Shown here piece by piece: positions 5,580 to 7,670 of a DNA stretch of 7,670 nt (positions are counted from its first letter, which is position 1; every line of letters begins with the position of its first letter). The stretch is taken from positions 1-7,670 of the forward strand of contig CANQSW010000065.1 in the NCBI GenBank assembly GCA_947626615.1, in the 5' to 3' direction. A model generated the notes under the pieces. The model was not told where the DNA came from. It searched no databases and saw only the letters and a program-made list of their open reading frames with translations. The translations under genes were made by a program, and so were the position numbers. Source of the stretch: an uncultured Peptococcaceae bacterium (GTDB lineage Bacteria; Bacillota; Dehalobacteriia; UBA4068; UBA4997).

Positions 5580-6422
5580 TCATTCCGCCGCGCCAAGCTC
5601 GGTGACGGGCCGGAAGCTGTAACCCATTTCCTCCCATTTGGTCAGCAGCTCGTCTAATATCTCGGCGTTGGCGGCAGACGTGCTGTGCAGCAGCACCACG
5701 GCCCCGTTATGCACGCGCGGCAGCAGCTTGGCGAACGCCTCCTCCCTGGTCGGCTGGTCGTCCTCCAGCCAATCCACGTAGGCCAGGCTCCAGAACACGG
5801 TAGTATAGCCCATTTCCTTGGCCTGCGCCAGATTCGTTTCGCTGTATTTGCCCTGCGGCGGACGGTAATATTTGGGCATATCTTGGCCGGTCAGCTCAAA
5901 ATACGCCTGCTCCACGGCTTCCAGCTCCTGCCGGAAGGCTTCGGCGTCGCTGATCGCCGACATATCCGGGTGCGTATTCGTGTGGTTGCCCACGGTATGC
6001 CCCTCCGCGACCATACGCTTGACCAGATCGCCGTTGTTGCGGATATAACTGCCCACCACGAAAAAGCAGGCCGGCGCGTCGTGCTTTTGCAGCACGTCCA
6101 GTATCTTGGCCGTGCAGCCGTTTTCATAGCCCGCGTCGAAGGTAAGATAGATCACGGGCTGCGTCGTATCGCCGACGAAATAACAGTTATAATCCTTGAG
6201 AAAAGCCGCGTCCGCGTTGCCCACCGGGGTCTGCCCCGGCTCGGGGAAGCTCAAACCCCAGTTATCGGCGCTGGCCGCAGCCTGCCGCACCAAACTTTCC
6301 CCCAGCATGGGCAAGGCGCTTATCCCGCCCAGCAGAACTAAAAAAAACAGGCAGGAAAACAATATTTCCCGGCGCTTTCGGCGCAAAAACTCACTTTCGT
6401 TGATCGTTCTGACTGCTCGCAT
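5580..6422 (-). CDS. pdaA: PdaA-like polysaccharide deacetylase (muramic delta-lactam de-N-acetylase)
   Basis: This 280-residue protein has a basic N-terminus, a membrane anchor (about residues 20-40) and an extracytoplasmic NodB-type deacetylase domain. Before the domain lies the PdaA-type segment (about 55-85, ending YFVGDT). NodB motifs seen are TFDAG (94-98, Asp96 as the catalytic base), HTNTH (147-151, His147 and His151 as metal ligands), RPPQG (187-191), DW (217-218) and LLHS (244-247). The run TFDAGYENG matches PdaA (TFDNGYENG in Bacillus subtilis) and differs from general chitin or peptidoglycan deacetylases, which carry TFDDG. PdaA removes the acetyl group from muramic acid on the way to muramic delta-lactam in spore cortex, the mark recognised by germination lytic enzymes. 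The ATG at 6422 has GGAGG 7 bases upstream. It stands alone after the rpe terminator. The leader 6423-6488 shows no convincing vegetative promoter, consistent with but not proving sporulation control. A general wall deacetylase role remains possible. Confidence 0.85.
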   Translation of the reverse strand: MRAVRTINESEFLRRKRREILFSCLFFLVLLGGISALPMLGESLVRQAAASADNWGLSFPEPGQTPVGNADAAFLKDYNCYFVGDTTQPVIYLTFDAGYENGCTAKILDVLQKHDAPACFFVVGSYIRNNGDLVKRMVAEGHTVGNHTNTHPDMSAISDAEAFRQELEAVEQAYFELTGQDMPKYYRPPQGKYSETNLAQAKEMGYTTVFWSLAYVDWLEDDQPTREEAFAKLLPRVHNGAVVLLHSTSAANAEILDELLTKWEEMGYSFRPVTELGAAE

Positions 6423-6488
6423 ATATATCCCTCCGCCTCGGTCGGCTTATCTCTAAAGGCTATGACACGGCGCGGATTTTATGCGCAG

Positions 6489-6518
6489 AAAAAGCGCAGA
6501 GGCGTTTACCCCTGCGCT
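6489..6518 (-). terminator. Intrinsic terminator after rpe
   Basis: On the minus strand AGCGCAGGGG pairs with CCTCTGCGCT in a 10-bp stem (one G-U pair) around a 6-base loop (TAAACG), followed directly by TTTTT. It begins about 16 bases after the rpe stop and separates the rsgA-rpe operon from the deacetylase gene. Confidence 0.88.
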
Positions 6519-6534
6519 CGCAAACAAGCAATTT

Positions 6535-7203
6535 TTATCGAGCAGCCGCGCTTTGGCGAATCGCGGCGATAGCTGCGGCATAGTCCGCCCGGCCGAAAAC
6601 TCCCGTGCCGGACACCAGCACGTTTGCCCCCGCTCTCGCCGGAACAGCCGCGTTTTCGGCCGTTATGCCGCCGTCCACCTCGATATCAAGAGCGAGGCCG
6701 CGTGCTTTTAACATCTCCGCCAGACGAGCGATCTTTTCTGTCGTCTCCGGGATATAGCTTTGGCCGCCGAAGCCGGGGTTCACGCTCATCAGCAGCACCA
6801 TATCGACCTCCGGCAGGATATCCTCCAGCATCGTGACGGGCGTGGCCGGGTTCAGCGCCACGCCGGCTTTTAAGCCCAGCCCCTTGATCTGCTGGATCAC
6901 GCGGTGCAGATGACGGCAGGCCTCATAATGCACCGTAATCAGGTCGGCCCCGGCGGCGGCAAAATCCTCCAGATAACGCCCCGGTTCTTCCACCATAAGA
7001 TGCGCGTCGAAAAACAGGCGGCTCTCCCGGCGCAGCGCCTTGATAACGCCCGCCCCGAAGGAAATGTTCGGCACGAAAGCGCCGTCCATAACGTCCAGAT
7101 GCAGATAATCGGCCCCGGCCCGCTCCACCTCGGCCACGGCCCGCCGCAGGTCTCCCATATCGGCGGCCAGCAGCGAGGGGGCAACTTTGATCTCTCCTGC
7201 CAT
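6535..7203 (-). CDS. rpe: Ribulose-phosphate 3-epimerase
   Basis: Rpe interconverts ribulose 5-phosphate and xylulose 5-phosphate in the cytoplasmic pentose phosphate pathway. This 222-residue protein is a full-length TIM barrel with all family signatures. These are APSLLAAD (8-15), HLDVMDG (35-41, with metal ligand His35 and catalytic Asp37), FDAHLM (65-70, His68), MSVNPGFGGQ (139-148, phosphate loop), VDGGI (176-180, catalytic Asp177) and SGTGVFG (198-204, phosphate binding). The ATG at 7203 has AAGGAG 8 bases upstream. It starts 21 bp after the rsgA stop, so the two are almost certainly co-transcribed; rsgA-rpe adjacency, often downstream of a PASTA-domain kinase and its phosphatase, is common in Bacillota. 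The unit is closed by the terminator at 6489-6518. Confidence 0.97.
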   Translation of the reverse strand: MAGEIKVAPSLLAADMGDLRRAVAEVERAGADYLHLDVMDGAFVPNISFGAGVIKALRRESRLFFDAHLMVEEPGRYLEDFAAAGADLITVHYEACRHLHRVIQQIKGLGLKAGVALNPATPVTMLEDILPEVDMVLLMSVNPGFGGQSYIPETTEKIARLAEMLKARGLALDIEVDGGITAENAAVPARAGANVLVSGTGVFGRADYAAAIAAIRQSAAAR

Positions 7204-7224
7204 AGCAAAAACTCCTTGATATAC

Positions 7225-7670
7225 TTAGTATTCCTGCGCCGCCGCCAGTTCGTCCAGCAGCGACAGATAGCGTTGATAGCGCCCCGCGTCCAGCTCGCCA
7301 GCCGCCACCGCCGCTTTAACGCGGCAATCCGGCTCGCCGGCATGGCGGCAGCCGGCAAAACGGCACTCCGGCGCATAAGCGGCAAAATCGGGGTACAGCT
7401 CGGCCAGACGCTCCGGCGGCAGCTCCTGCGGCAGGGTAAGACGGGAAAACCCCGGCGTATCGGCCAGCCAGCCGCCGCCCGCCAGCGGCAGCAGCTCCAC
7501 CGTTCTGGTCGTGTGCCGACCCCGGCGCAGCTTTTGGCTGATCTCGCCGGTCTTAAGGCGCTGCCCCTGCTGCAACAGGTTCAGCAGCGTGCTCTTGCCG
7601 ACGCCGCTTTGCCCCGCCACCGTGCCGATATGCCCGCGAAGCGCGGCGGCCGCCGCGTCCACGCCCTCGC
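7225..7670 (-). CDS. rsgA: Ribosome small-subunit-dependent GTPase RsgA, C-terminal part (cut by window edge)
   Basis: RsgA is a circularly permuted GTPase that acts in late maturation of the 30S subunit. About 147 codons are visible; the N-terminal OB domain and the G4/G5 part lie beyond the right edge. In the visible fragment the P-loop GQSGVGKST is at residues 19-27, the G2 motif GRHTTR at 50-55 and G3 DTPGF at 70-74. A zinc-binding C-x4-C-x-H-x5-C (Cys102, Cys107, His109, Cys115) follows, then a helical C-terminal tail ending at TAA 7225. G1-G2-G3 followed by a zinc finger is diagnostic of this family. A GTG at 7662 is an internal valine, since the frame stays open to the window edge and the P-loop follows too soon. 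The gene is followed by rpe after 21 bp. Confidence 0.96.
   Translation of the reverse strand, partial: EGVDAAAAALRGHIGTVAGQSGVGKSTLLNLLQQGQRLKTGEISQKLRRGRHTTRTVELLPLAGGGWLADTPGFSRLTLPQELPPERLAELYPDFAAYAPECRFAGCRHAGEPDCRVKAAVAAGELDAGRYQRYLSLLDELAAAQEY

Noticed and set aside
6423..6488. Possible sigma-G-type sporulation promoter before the deacetylase gene (GCATA followed 15 bases later by CATAGCC)
   Set aside because: The -35-like GCATA is good but the -10 lacks the final TA and the spacing is short, so the match is within chance.
6939..7385. Minus-strand open frame overlapping the rsgA-rpe junction in another frame
   Set aside because: Trp/Arg-rich out-of-frame translation of two clearly recognised genes.
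7660..7662. GTG as the start codon of the RsgA gene
   Set aside because: The frame remains open to the window edge, and a start here would remove the OB domain and the G4/G5 motifs that precede the P-loop in this family.

Overview
The window reads as chromosomal housekeeping DNA of a moderately GC-rich Bacillota (Firmicute), probably an anaerobic Clostridia- or Negativicutes-like lineage. The clues are AGGAGG-type ribosome binding sites, a comEA-comEC pair, an rsgA-rpe pair, and a PdaA-type peptidoglycan deacetylase that in its known setting makes spore-cortex muramic delta-lactam. That last gene suggests a spore-forming ancestry. The genus cannot be read from the sequence. All genes lie on the minus strand, so transcription runs from high to low coordinates. 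I see no phage, transposon, CRISPR array, tRNA or rRNA.

In transcription order: (i) 7670-6489 holds the 3' part of rsgA (ribosome-assembly GTPase) and complete rpe (ribulose-5-phosphate 3-epimerase), closed by a strong intrinsic terminator at 6489-6518. (ii) 6422-5580 is a membrane-anchored PdaA-like deacetylase. (iii) A good sigma-A-type promoter at 5521-5549, flanked and overlapped by two near-identical 13-14 bp direct repeats, drives a class I/II PLP aminotransferase (5471-4191, TTG start). This is followed by a methionine-rich, arginine-free lipoprotein (4132-3308), whose Shine-Dalgarno sequence lies inside a perfect 15-bp hairpin. The unit ends at a bidirectional terminator (3228-3264). 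(iv) A second promoter (3157-3184) drives the competence unit comEA, comEC and a separate ComEC-type metallo-beta-lactamase gene. These overlap by 14 and 62 bp. They are followed after a 24-bp gap by the first 12 codons of another gene, which by position may be holA.

The competence unit encodes the late DNA-uptake machinery: ComEA binds double-stranded DNA at the membrane, ComEC forms the transmembrane channel, and the metallo-beta-lactamase domain is the proposed nuclease. Here the last two, usually one polypeptide, are two overlapping genes in different frames. The two strongest leads are this split ComEC and the hairpin that sequesters the lipoprotein's ribosome binding site. I found no convincing wholly new multi-gene system; most of the window is ordinary, well-recognised core genes.
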